From IMG/VR virus record IMGVR_UViG_3300050014_000266, positions 1 to 39,457 of that record: 39,457 nt of DNA, one strand, 5' to 3'. This document shows positions 1-5,867 of this stretch, piece after piece. Both the position numbers and the translations under genes were made by a program. Source of the DNA: a virus. Every line of letters starts with the position of its first letter. The first letter of the stretch is position 1. A model generated the notes under the pieces. It ran no database searches. It worked only from the letters and a program-made list of their open reading frames with translations, and was not told where the DNA came from.

Positions 1-26
1 GACGACAGAGTTGAGCCTAACTTTTG

Positions 27-626
27 CTACGCCCCCCGCGCCCTGCTCTTCTTGACATAGGCAATGAGGGCATCGATGCCCATGCCCTTTGCGCCGTTCC
101 TCATCGCCAGATGGGTCAGTGTGTGATCGTTGAAGCACAGCGGCACGCACTTAGCCAGCTCAGGCAGCAACTGTTCAACTGTGTGGCAGTGACGCATGTC
201 ACGTTCCTTCGTGTCCATGTCCACATGATGCGCGCATATCAGACGTGAAAAGGCCCGGGACGTCGGCTGCTTCCGCAGTGTCGCTGTTTCCAGCGACTGA
301 CGTGTCTCCCGAACCTCTGCACCAATTCTACCCCGAGAAGCTAGGAATGCAACGGGGTGGATGGACTCGCGCTGCACGATTGGCGCGCATGCGACGCATC
401 GCTTGCGATGACTGTTGCCGAGCACGATACCGCAACGTAGGCAGACCTTAGGCGGCTCGTGTGCCCTGCGTGCTTGCGCCTGCTCCCGTGCCCGTCGTAC
501 GTTTCTCGCCTTAGCGCAGGCGGGCCCACAAGTGAGCGGCCAACGACCCCGCATGAGGCGTGCGCCGCATTCACTGCATTGCCGCATAGCACTCGGCGGG
601 GCTGTGCTACAATCCATGCTACTCAA
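27..626 (-). CDS. Zinc-finger protein with degenerate HNH-like C-terminus
   Basis: About 199 residues. Two CxxC zinc knuckles lie in the first third (CSECG with a later C; CLRCG followed by CVAC), then a basic linker. The C-terminal third has an HHVD motif and a later CVPLC, which resembles a worn HNH nuclease core. I chose the TTG start at 626 because AAGGAGG (634-640) sits seven bases upstream; GTG 647 and ATG 617 are alternatives with worse spacing. The gene is preceded by its own promoter and hairpin leader, shared with two other HNH loci in this window. The zinc pattern is visible; nuclease activity is inference and could be lost. Confidence 0.6.
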   Translation of the reverse strand: MSSMDCSTAPPSAMRQCSECGARLMRGRWPLTCGPACAKARNVRRAREQAQARRAHEPPKVCLRCGIVLGNSHRKRCVACAPIVQRESIHPVAFLASRGRIGAEVRETRQSLETATLRKQPTSRAFSRLICAHHVDMDTKERDMRHCHTVEQLLPELAKCVPLCFNDHTLTHLAMRNGAKGMGIDALIAYVKKSRARGA

Positions 627-696
627 GGACGTACCTCCTTGGGTCACGCCCCCGGCCGTTTACGCGGTGCGGGGGCACTCTGTTCCCCATACTATA
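624..696 (-). promoter_or_regulatory. HNH-associated promoter and two-hairpin leader, copy 1
   Basis: Read on the minus strand: a TATAGT -10 box (691-696), then ACAGAG, a 29-base hairpin at 648-676 with arms GCCCCCG and CGGGGGC, then a second hairpin at 624-641 with arms CAAGGA and TCCTTG. The second stem contains the AAGGAGG ribosome site in one arm and the TTG start codon of the downstream gene in the other. Same layout as 7387-7491 and 16319-16398. The promoter starts directly after the stop of the upstream HNH gene. Confidence 0.55.
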
Positions 697-698
697 CA

Positions 699-1166
699 CT
701 ACCTGGGCATCGAGTGCGTGCTCGTCTTGCCTGTCCTTCTTGTTGCCTTACTAGCCCCTACCCGCCCGCCCTGCCTATCAGAGCAGCGCTTGCAGTGCAC
801 ACGCAGTTCGCCGTCCTCACTGCCGCCCTGTGCTATGGGCACGACATGGTCAGCAATCCAACGCCTTGCTATCTGCCCACAGTCAGGACACGCGCCTATC
901 CATGTCACGTGCCCATCGTCCACTTGCATCAAGTCACAGTGCTCATGCGTGAACGCTGCTACTGCTGCCCTGCGGCGCTTGGTCTGATAGGGCGATGAGT
1001 AGTCAGGTCTGCGTTCGCGTGTGTTGCCCTGCCCCCATCCATGCGCCTTGACTGGCAGTGGCTCACACGTACACAGCGAGGCGCGCTTGTTGCACCCGCT
1101 GCACGGGCGCCTACCCTTGCTTAGCACGGTCGCGGTGCAGGAAGCCGAAGCCGGTTTCCTCTTCAT
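699..1166 (-). CDS. HNH endonuclease
   Basis: 155 residues. An N-terminal CSGC with a following CTC gives a zinc knuckle; near residue 105 CPDCG leads into the HNH core, with ADHVVPIAQGG and then HCKRCSDRQGG, which matches phage HNH nucleases. Start ATG 1166 has GGAGAG eight bases upstream, so the gene begins inside the end of the gene at 1111-1365 (about 55 bases overlap). Such genes are usually free-standing homing-type or packaging-linked nucleases; the target here is unknown. Confidence 0.8.
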   Translation of the reverse strand: MKRKPASASCTATVLSKGRRPCSGCNKRASLCTCEPLPVKAHGWGQGNTRERRPDYSSPYQTKRRRAAVAAFTHEHCDLMQVDDGHVTWIGACPDCGQIARRWIADHVVPIAQGGSEDGELRVHCKRCSDRQGGRVGASKATRRTGKTSTHSMPR

Positions 1167-1365
1167 AAATGATGCTCTCCGCATCTGCATCCAGGCTATC
1201 GAGCGTGCCGGGGTCCCGTTTGCCAGCGGACGGGTCGACCCATGCGTCAGCCCGAAACCGTGCGTCGCATGTCGGGCAGATGCACATCGTGTAGCCGTCG
1301 CAGTCTTTCCAGTGACGATCTAGGAGCGCGCCGTCGAACGGGCAGACCGGCTCAAGGCTGAGCAT
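1111..1365 (-). CDS. Small zinc-binding protein
   Basis: 84 residues. A CPFDG motif near residue 8 and CICPTC near residue 28 suggest a single zinc ribbon; the rest is acidic (DSLDADAES) with an aromatic C-terminal stretch. ATG 1365 follows GAGGGAG at seven bases. It overlaps the 47-residue gene upstream and the HNH gene downstream. No family recognised. Confidence 0.6.
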   Translation of the reverse strand: MLSLEPVCPFDGALLDRHWKDCDGYTMCICPTCDARFRADAWVDPSAGKRDPGTLDSLDADAESIIYEEETGFGFLHRDRAKQG

Positions 1366-1495
1366 TGCGCCACTCCCTCACTTGCTCTGTCATCTTCGGC
1401 GAATGAAACCCTGCGTCCGTGCCCTTGTAGCGCACGATGCTGATACGCTTGGTGCGCGGCTTGGCGTGATACTCAGTGTTGCGGAGCTTGCTCAT
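1352..1495 (-). CDS. 47-residue basic protein of unknown function
   Basis: Short gene: ATG 1495 with AAGGTG eight bases upstream, stop TGA at 1352. The product is basic in its first half (KPRTKRISIVRYKG) and ends VREWRNAQP. It overlaps the stop of 1473-1784 by 23 bases and the start of 1111-1365 by 14, which fits the compact operon. No family recognised. Confidence 0.5.
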   Translation of the reverse strand: MSKLRNTEYHAKPRTKRISIVRYKGTDAGFHSPKMTEQVREWRNAQP

Positions 1496-1784
1496 GCTCA
1501 AAGCACCTTTGCACGACGTAGCACCCGAGGCAGCGCCGTGGCGGCCTCGTGACTATCGCCGGCCAATCTGGAAGCGGCTCATCGAGAACAGCACGGTAGT
1601 CGGTCAGCGGATTGTCGCTTCTGTCGATCGTCAGTGTCGGCACATAGAACCCGTCCGGTCCCGGCTCGCCAATGTCCACGATGATGCGGTTGCAGTCGTT
1701 GTCGCGCAACACTATCTGTTGCAGCAACTCGTCGCTCCAGAGCACCTTGACGTACGGCGGCGTTCCTTCAGGCAGACCGTTCAC
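1473..1784 (-). CDS. Hypothetical protein
   Basis: About 103 residues from GTG 1784, which has GAGG five bases upstream inside the end of the preceding gene; a longer reading to 1850 has no better site. Acidic central region (VDIGEPGPDGFYVPTLTIDR) and a C-terminal CLGC motif. Unknown function. Confidence 0.5.
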   Translation of the reverse strand: MNGLPEGTPPYVKVLWSDELLQQIVLRDNDCNRIIVDIGEPGPDGFYVPTLTIDRSDNPLTDYRAVLDEPLPDWPAIVTRPPRRCLGCYVVQRCFEHEQAPQH

Positions 1785-2052
1785 GCTTCCTCTTCCGTTC
1801 CAGTGCCAGCGTCCAGTGCCCGACGCGCTCACATGTCCAGCACTCGGCAAGCGAACTGCGCGAGGCGGCGACCTTCATCGCCTCTGTGCATTGCATACAC
1901 GCTTCGATGTCGGACAGTTCACGAGCACGGCGATTGATCTGTGCAAGCGCCTTGGCAAGCATTGCCTCACTGCGTACCACTGTGATGTGGCGTGCCTCAG
2001 CCGGGCTTAGCTTGGGGTGTTTGCGCGGGCGCCTGGATGCGGGGCGAGTCAT
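1768..2052 (-). CDS. Small basic protein with CxxC motifs
   Basis: 94 residues. Basic N-terminus, a helical middle (MLAKALAQINRRARELSD), then CMQC and CWTC pairs that could bind one zinc, and a very basic tail (ERKRKRER). The ATG shares four bases (ATGA) with the stop of the sigma-like gene upstream. May bind nucleic acid, inferred only from charge and zinc ligands. Confidence 0.55.
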   Translation of the reverse strand: MTRPASRRPRKHPKLSPAEARHITVVRSEAMLAKALAQINRRARELSDIEACMQCTEAMKVAASRSSLAECWTCERVGHWTLALERKRKRERSA

Positions 2053-2273
2053 TCGCCTCTCACTCTATAGCTGACGAGTACTGCACGTGTTGCCGTGGTC
2101 ACATCGGCGCGAAGTGCCCGAAGTGCGCGTGAATTGCAGTTTTCAATCGCGTGTAGTGACACTCCCATGCCGTCGGCGATCTCCTGCGCCGTCCAATCGT
2201 TGAGATAGTGCAGCGTGACGATCAGCCTTTGCCGTGGCGTGAGCGATGCCATGCTGATCGTCGGGAACGTCAC
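2049..2273 (-). CDS. Sigma-70 region 4-like helix-turn-helix protein
   Basis: 74 residues. LTPRQRLIVTLHYLNDWTAQ followed by EIADGMGVSLHAIENCNSRA is the pattern of sigma-70 region 4 or LuxR-type helix-turn-helix, which binds -35 DNA. There is no region 2, so it cannot be a full sigma factor. GTG 2273 lies three bases after the stop of 2277-2549. It may be a phage transcription regulator. Confidence 0.65.
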   Translation of the reverse strand: MTFPTISMASLTPRQRLIVTLHYLNDWTAQEIADGMGVSLHAIENCNSRALRALRADVTTATRAVLVSYRVRGE

Positions 2274-2276
2274 GGC

Positions 2277-2549
2277 CTACCAACTCTGCCGGCGCATTTG
2301 TGACGCTTTCGGCTCCGGCAGCGGCGGGTGCTCGGCCTTCGGCGGGCGCGTCTCGTCGATGGCAATGCAGGGTTGGTGCGTACAGGCCGAGTAGACTCGC
2401 TCGTAGGTCGCCAAGGGTGGCGGCGGCCACGGCTTGGGGGGGAGGTTGTGGCGGGGGCGGCCAAGGCGGCGCCACCATGCCAGAGTCAGCACTAGCATGA
2501 ACGAAGCGCCAATGATGTAGCCAGCGCCGAAGATGAGATAGTCGCTCAT
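2277..2549 (-). CDS. Small membrane protein, IFGAG type
   Basis: 90 residues. The N-terminus (MSDYLIFGAGYIIGASFMLV) forms one membrane segment to about residue 26, followed by WWRR and a proline-rich cytoplasmic-like tail (PPKPWPPPP). Its start resembles that of 10393-10512 (both share IFGAG at residues 6-10), so the two are probably paralogues. ATG 2549 overlaps the upstream TGA. Function unknown. Confidence 0.6.
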   Translation of the reverse strand: MSDYLIFGAGYIIGASFMLVLTLAWWRRLGRPRHNLPPKPWPPPPLATYERVYSACTHQPCIAIDETRPPKAEHPPLPEPKASQMRRQSW

Positions 2550-2689
2550 CGCTTTGCACTCGCTATCCAAGCAAGGGACGCAGCGTTGAACGCCCACAGG
2601 GCCGTCGCATATTCCCCCTGAGACAGAGACATTCCGCAAGAGATGAGCGAGGCGGTGATAATGAGGAGGTATCGTCTATGCCGTTCCAT
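2546..2689 (-). CDS. 47-residue hydrophobic protein
   Basis: ATG 2689, stop TGA 2546 overlapping the next start as ATGA. A charged MERHRR start is followed by a hydrophobic run (YLLIITASLISCGMSLS) that could be a membrane anchor or lipoprotein-like signal with Cys19, then a second hydrophobic stretch. No clear ribosome site seen. Function unknown. Confidence 0.45.
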   Translation of the reverse strand: MERHRRYLLIITASLISCGMSLSQGEYATALWAFNAASLAWIASAKR

Positions 2690-2720
2690 GCCCCGACGAT
2701 AGCCCGCCGTCAAGGGCCAG

Positions 2721-2740
2721 GCCATGTGCAGTTTCTACGC
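2721..2740. repeat. Dispersed motif GCCATGTGNNGTTTYT, copy 1
   Basis: Sixteen-base motif that also occurs at 12533-12552 and 15435-15454, near gene starts on the minus strand. Role unknown. Confidence 0.35.
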
Positions 2741-2864
2741 CCAAAGGGGGCAAATAGGGGGCAAGAATCTGCGCCCGCTTTGGCGAGATTTAGGGGTTCA
2801 GCCTCAAATCACCTGCAAATCGGGGACGGACGGAGACGGAACGCACGCACGGGTACGCCTGTCG

Positions 2865-2913
2865 CCGCCCTCTCACGGCGGTAACATGGGTTCGAATCCC
2901 ATATGCGCTGCCA
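2865..2913 (+). other. tRNA-Glu(CTC) 3' half, probable attP core
   Basis: Anticodon stem CCGCC/GGCGG with loop CTCTCAC (anticodon CTC at 2872-2874), variable loop TAAC, T-stem ATGGG/CCCAT around TTCGAAT, acceptor strand ATGCGCT, discriminator G and encoded CCA at 2911-2913. The sequence closely follows bacterial tRNA-Glu. The 5' half is degenerate: the best acceptor partner (AACGCAC, 2840-2846) pairs at five of seven positions and no normal D-arm forms. A tRNA 3' end without its 5' half is the usual form of an attP that restores a host tRNA on integration. A decayed phage tRNA is the alternative. Confidence 0.6.
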
Positions 2914-3050
2914 CTCTAAAAGTGCTCGATTAGCAGGCAGTTTGCGGACTACTCAGCATGTCGAGCAAACGAATCCGGCGGCGAAAGGGAATTGCCGGAC
3001 GGCCCAACAACACCACCTGCCTAAGCGTTAGGGACTTCACGCCGCCCATC

Positions 3051-3416
3051 CTACACCTCGCTCGTGTCGAGTTGTCCGTCGATGTGCAGGCACACCGGCC
3101 GCCTTGGGATCGTCTCCGTGCGGCTCGGCGGCCACGATGCCACCTTGGCGGCGTGGACCCAGCGGCGGCGCTGGAAGCCGACGTACTTGTACCCGCGCTT
3201 GGGGTCGCCAACGATCACGTCGCCCAAGTTTCGTGCCGCCTCGACCACGTCGCGCACGGCCTCACAATCAGCGGAGAAGATGCGCCCGAGCTGACACCAT
3301 TCGCCGCGATGAAGCCGCAGATAGTCGATGACGATGTCGGGGAATGAGGCGTCCCAACGGGCGTTGTATCCCTCGGGCGGCATGTACTTGGCGCCGAACT
3401 CGGGGGTGGCACTCAC
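3051..3416 (-). CDS. Winged-helix-like protein
   Basis: 121 residues. Residues 25-80 (FPDIVIDYLRLHRGEWCQLG, then a second helix and GDVIVGDPKRGYKYVGF) look like a helix-turn-helix with a beta wing. The C-terminal part is basic. The GTG start overlaps the stop of the broken methyltransferase as GTGA. Possibly a small regulator; not assigned to a family. Confidence 0.5.
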   Translation of the reverse strand: MSATPEFGAKYMPPEGYNARWDASFPDIVIDYLRLHRGEWCQLGRIFSADCEAVRDVVEAARNLGDVIVGDPKRGYKYVGFQRRRWVHAAKVASWPPSRTETIPRRPVCLHIDGQLDTSEV

Positions 3417-3532
3417 GTTATAGCCATCTGCATCTGGTCCCGGTGCGGCGCAATCCTACGCTCTGCCATCGCCGCGTACTCGGGGTTTAACTCGACGCCG
3501 ACGAAGTTGCGGCGGTCGCTTCCGTCGCCACC

Positions 3533-3557
3533 TTGTGGTATAATCACATCACCACAA
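3533..3557 (+). promoter_or_regulatory. Promoter of the LAGLIDADG gene with inverted repeat
   Basis: Extended -10 sequence TGGTATAAT (3536-3544), flanked by a perfect 7-base inverted repeat TTGTGGT (3533-3539) and ACCACAA (3551-3557). No good -35 is seen, as is usual for extended -10 promoters. The repeat covers the likely transcription start, so it could be an operator. Confidence 0.55.
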
Positions 3558-3571
3558 TGAAAGGACATGGG

Positions 3572-4072
3572 GTGACTAGGAAAACGGACATCGCGTACAT
3601 CGCCGGGATACTCGACGGCGAGGGGTACATCGGCGTGAAACGAATGACCGTGCGGAAGGACGCTGCGAATCGCAGTTACCATGCGCGAATCCAGGTCCGC
3701 ATGGTTGACGAGCCGGCCATCGCGTTTTTGGCCGAGACGCTGGGCGGTGCCTATTACCAAGAGAAGCCCAGCGCGACTCGCGGACGACCGCTGTACTGCT
3801 ACTCGGCATCCGACGCCTCGGCTGCCGCGATCCTGCGCACCGTGCTGCCGTACCTGCGCGTGAAGCGTGGCGCGGCGGACATCGTGCTTGAGCTTCGCGC
3901 CATGCAGGCGAACGCGGCCAAGCATCGGACGAAGGTCGTCGGCTATCGCAACTTCCCGAACAAGTACGGGACGGCGCGGCAGGTGCCGAACCTTGCGTAC
4001 TCGGACGAGTACATCGCTGGGTGTGAGCGCCTGTGGCTCGCAGCCAAGGCGTTCAATCGCGTCGGCGTCTGA
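3572..4072 (+). CDS. LAGLIDADG homing endonuclease
   Basis: 166 residues, the only convincing plus-strand gene. The single motif IAYIAGILDGEGYIGV at residues 7-22 is a LAGLIDADG helix, with E17 as the metal-binding acid, so the protein should act as a homodimer. A beta-rich region follows (YHARIQVRMVD; RPLYCYSASDASAAAILRTV). I prefer GTG 3572 because AAAGGA lies six bases upstream; ATG 3557 would add five residues. It sits inside a methyltransferase gene on the opposite strand and has its own promoter, as expected of a mobile endonuclease gene that does not depend on host-gene transcription. No intron or intein signature was seen. Confidence 0.85.
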   Translation: MTRKTDIAYIAGILDGEGYIGVKRMTVRKDAANRSYHARIQVRMVDEPAIAFLAETLGGAYYQEKPSATRGRPLYCYSASDASAAAILRTVLPYLRVKRGAADIVLELRAMQANAAKHRTKVVGYRNFPNKYGTARQVPNLAYSDEYIAGCERLWLAAKAFNRVGV

Positions 4073-4158
4073 CGGCGGGCTGGTGACGACGCAGTTGACG
4101 GACCCGGCTTTGAGCGTCGGCAGGATGTCGAAGACGGAGCCGACGACCACGCCGGCGC

Positions 4159-4497
4159 TCACCTGAGCTTCTCCCCACTCATCGCGATCGCGTCTTCAAG
4201 GCAGCGCAGGACAACGTACTCGCCGCCCTCGTTGGCGATCGTCTGCCGGAAACCGTCCTGCCAATCGCTGAGCCGCCCCTTGGCCGTCTTGACCTCGGCA
4301 AAGACGACGCGGCCTTTGCGCACACAAATGAGGTCGCTGATCCCCTTGTGCGCGCCGAGTCCCTGCTGGATGCGGATCACAAACCAGCCGGCGGCCCGCA
4401 GGTAGCCAGCACAGACGCGCAGGATGGCCGTTTCCGGCTGGCGGTGCGCTCCCTTGGCTTGGAGCTTGGCGACTTCGGCCGGGGACAAGGCGCTCAC
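4159..4497 (-). CDS. VRR-NUC domain nuclease
   Basis: 112 residues. QPETAILRVCAGYLRAAGWF then GISDLICVRKGRVVFAEVKT is the VRR-NUC fold of the PD-(D/E)XK superfamily, with D55 and E68-x-K70 as metal site. Such phage proteins are thought to be structure-specific or junction nucleases in replication and recombination. GTG 4497 overlaps the upstream stop as GTGA; the open frame continues upstream but has no ribosome site there. Confidence 0.85.
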   Translation of the reverse strand: MSALSPAEVAKLQAKGAHRQPETAILRVCAGYLRAAGWFVIRIQQGLGAHKGISDLICVRKGRVVFAEVKTAKGRLSDWQDGFRQTIANEGGEYVVLRCLEDAIAMSGEKLR

Positions 4498-4841
4498 TTG
4501 TGCTCGGCCTCTTGCGAGAAGTCGGCACCTGACAGTCGGGCACCTGACAGTCGGTATATCGCGCACAAGGCGGCGAGCATGCGTCTCCGCTCGCCCTCCA
4601 GTTCGCAGATGCGTGGCTCGACCACTTCCGCGTCGTAGGTCTTTCGCGCCTCCACTTGCGCCTCTAGAGCGGCGATGCGGGCGTCCTTGTCGGGGTGCTC
4701 GACCATGCCAGTCCGCACCGGCCATCCCGGCGCGCAGGAACAAGCAAGCGACCCGTGTTCCGGCCTGCCACAGAGGCGACAAGCGCGTGTCGGGATGGTG
4801 CCGGTGTTGCCCGCGCTGAAGCTGCCCCACCCGTTGTTCAC
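4494..4841 (-). CDS. Zinc-knuckle and coiled-coil protein
   Basis: 115 residues from GTG 4841 (GTGA overlap with the previous gene). CRLCG at about residue 20 and CSC at 33 may bind zinc; residues 50-95 (KDARIAALEAQVEARKTYDA) form a coiled coil. Near the end RLSGA is repeated twice from an exact 15-base tandem duplication. Function unknown. Confidence 0.55.
   Translation of the reverse strand: MNNGWGSFSAGNTGTIPTRACRLCGRPEHGSLACSCAPGWPVRTGMVEHPDKDARIAALEAQVEARKTYDAEVVEPRICELEGERRRMLAALCAIYRLSGARLSGADFSQEAEHK
4524..4553. repeat. 15-base exact tandem duplication
   Basis: GGCACCTGACAGTCG occurs twice head to tail inside the gene 4494-4841, duplicating the codons for RLSGA in frame. A recent slippage event is likely. 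Confidence 0.85.
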
Positions 4842-5512
4842 TTCTCCCCCTTCCGGACGCGGTTGCGAAGGTCGGCGAGATAGGTCGCGTCGGTGTCGAA
4901 GTCGGAGTTGAACGAGCCACGGAACTTCCAGTACCAGTCGCTTACTGCCAGCCGCGCTATCGCCTCCCACTCGTCGCGCTCGGCCTCTAGGGCGGGGATG
5001 CGCTTCCGTAACGTAAGGTAGCCGTCATGCTCAAAATCCCACCCACCTGGCGGATAACAGGCCATCACGCCTCCTCCTGGACGCGGTAGCGAGAGAAGGT
5101 GGTCAATACCCCTCTCCAGCTCGTCGCGCTCGGCCTCGAAATACTTCGTGTCTTTGATTGCTGCGTCGACGACCTTGAGGAGTTCGGCGTTCGCGGTCTC
5201 AGCTTGCTCGGCACGACCACGGAAAACGTCTGCCGCGTCTGCCAGGGCCTTCCTCCACGGCTCCATTGCCGCAAGCGCCTCCGCCCTCTCGTGCTCGGCC
5301 TGCAACGCAGATACGGCGATTTCACGCATCGTCTGATGTTCCTCCGCCCTCCCATGCTCGGCTTCGGCGAGGGCGATGAGTTCGGCGATGGCGGCGTCGC
5401 ACGTCTTGAGTGAGCGACCGTAGCCGCCATTGGCCTGCGTCGGGTGTTCGCGTTCTTCCTTCCACGCCTTCCACGCCTCTCCCGGTTCGGCCCATGTGGG
5501 GAAGTCAGTCAT
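4838..5512 (-). CDS. Coiled-coil protein of unknown function
   Basis: 224 residues. ATG 5512 has AAGGGGG upstream. The N-terminus is tryptophan-rich (FPTWAEPGEAWKAWKEERE); residues 40-130 are alanine- and glutamate-rich helix with coiled-coil character. The C-terminal part resembles phage early proteins with an EAERDEWEAIARLAVSDWYW segment. It ends in the operon with a GTGA overlap. No function recognised. Confidence 0.55.
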   Translation of the reverse strand: MTDFPTWAEPGEAWKAWKEEREHPTQANGGYGRSLKTCDAAIAELIALAEAEHGRAEEHQTMREIAVSALQAEHERAEALAAMEPWRKALADAADVFRGRAEQAETANAELLKVVDAAIKDTKYFEAERDELERGIDHLLSLPRPGGGVMACYPPGGWDFEHDGYLTLRKRIPALEAERDEWEAIARLAVSDWYWKFRGSFNSDFDTDATYLADLRNRVRKGEK

Positions 5513-5627
5513 TGTCGCCCCCTTGTCTCGGCGGTTCTTTGCTCGCGGCCCGGCACATGGAAAGGCCAAAGATGGGGGCGGCGGCCCAGAGGATGACCGC
5601 GGCGATGAAGGCGACTATCCAGATCAC
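5505..5627 (-). CDS. 40-residue membrane protein
   Basis: GTG 5627 overlaps the previous stop (GTGA). One membrane segment (VIWIVAFIAAVILWAAAPIF) from residue 1, then a short polar tail. It ends eight bases inside the next gene. Function unknown; one of several tiny membrane proteins in the early region. Confidence 0.5.
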   Translation of the reverse strand: MIWIVAFIAAVILWAAAPIFGLSMCRAASKEPPRQGGDND

Positions 5628-5863
5628 GGTTCCCTCCCTTCGAGCACGCCCTCAATCTCGGCGAGCTCGTGGTAGTGCCCGAGCCATCTATCTGGCCCAC
5701 AGAACCAACTCCAGTAGCGTTCGAGCTCGGGCGTCGGCACGTCCTCATACGGCGTGTCGACGTAGGGCACTAGACAACTCGGCAGTCGCCAGCCCTTGAC
5801 TCGGTGAATGTAGCCGAGAGAGCCGCAGACAGTGATACCTGGACCGCTTGCGAGGATGGTCAT
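5624..5863 (-). CDS. Hypothetical protein
   Basis: 79 residues, ATG 5863 with AAGGAAG about seven bases upstream. Aromatic and acidic second half (PELERYWSWFCGPDRWLGHY). It lies just downstream of the replication protein gene. No family recognised. Confidence 0.5.
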   Translation of the reverse strand: MTILASGPGITVCGSLGYIHRVKGWRLPSCLVPYVDTPYEDVPTPELERYWSWFCGPDRWLGHYHELAEIEGVLEGREP

Positions 5864-5867
5864 GTCG

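Larger units (their letters stand above)
2690..3050. other. Gene-poor region with tRNA-derived att-like sequence
   Basis: 361 bases without a convincing gene. On the plus strand it contains a direct repeat GGGGGCAA (two copies near 2746-2763), a pair of CAAATC repeats near 2807-2822, the tRNA-Glu 3' half at 2865-2913, and a perfect 7-base inverted repeat TGCTCGA/TCGAGCA (2923-2929 and 2961-2967). Short plus-strand open frames cross it, one with GAGGAGG ahead of ATG 2678, but they run through the tRNA sequence and look non-coding. This arrangement is what an integrase attachment region would look like. Confidence 0.5.
3413..4162 (-). pseudogene. DNA methyltransferase disrupted by a homing endonuclease gene
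   Basis: The first 30 codons (GVVVGSVFDILPTLKAGSVN followed by CVVTSPP) are the N-terminus of a phage N4/N6-type DNA methyltransferase and stop exactly after catalytic motif IV (TSPP). The last 35 codons (RRNFVGVELNPEYAAMAERR) are its C-terminus, just past the SAM-binding motif. The middle is replaced by the plus-strand gene 3572-4072, whose stop codon ends one base from the TSPP codons. Target-recognition and FxGxG regions are missing, so the enzyme should be dead. The minus frame stays open across the insert (249 codons), perhaps only because of high GC. Start GTG overlaps the VRR-NUC stop. Confidence 0.75.

Noticed and set aside
2678-2933. Plus-strand open frames with GAGGAGG ahead of ATG 2678
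   Set aside because: They run into the tRNA-derived sequence, have odd composition and no recognisable protein pattern. Better seen as part of an att region.
3413-4162. Intein or group I intron around the LAGLIDADG gene
   Set aside because: The endonuclease gene is antisense to the methyltransferase and fills nearly the whole insert, leaving no room for an intron core; no splicing-domain residues flank it in frame.
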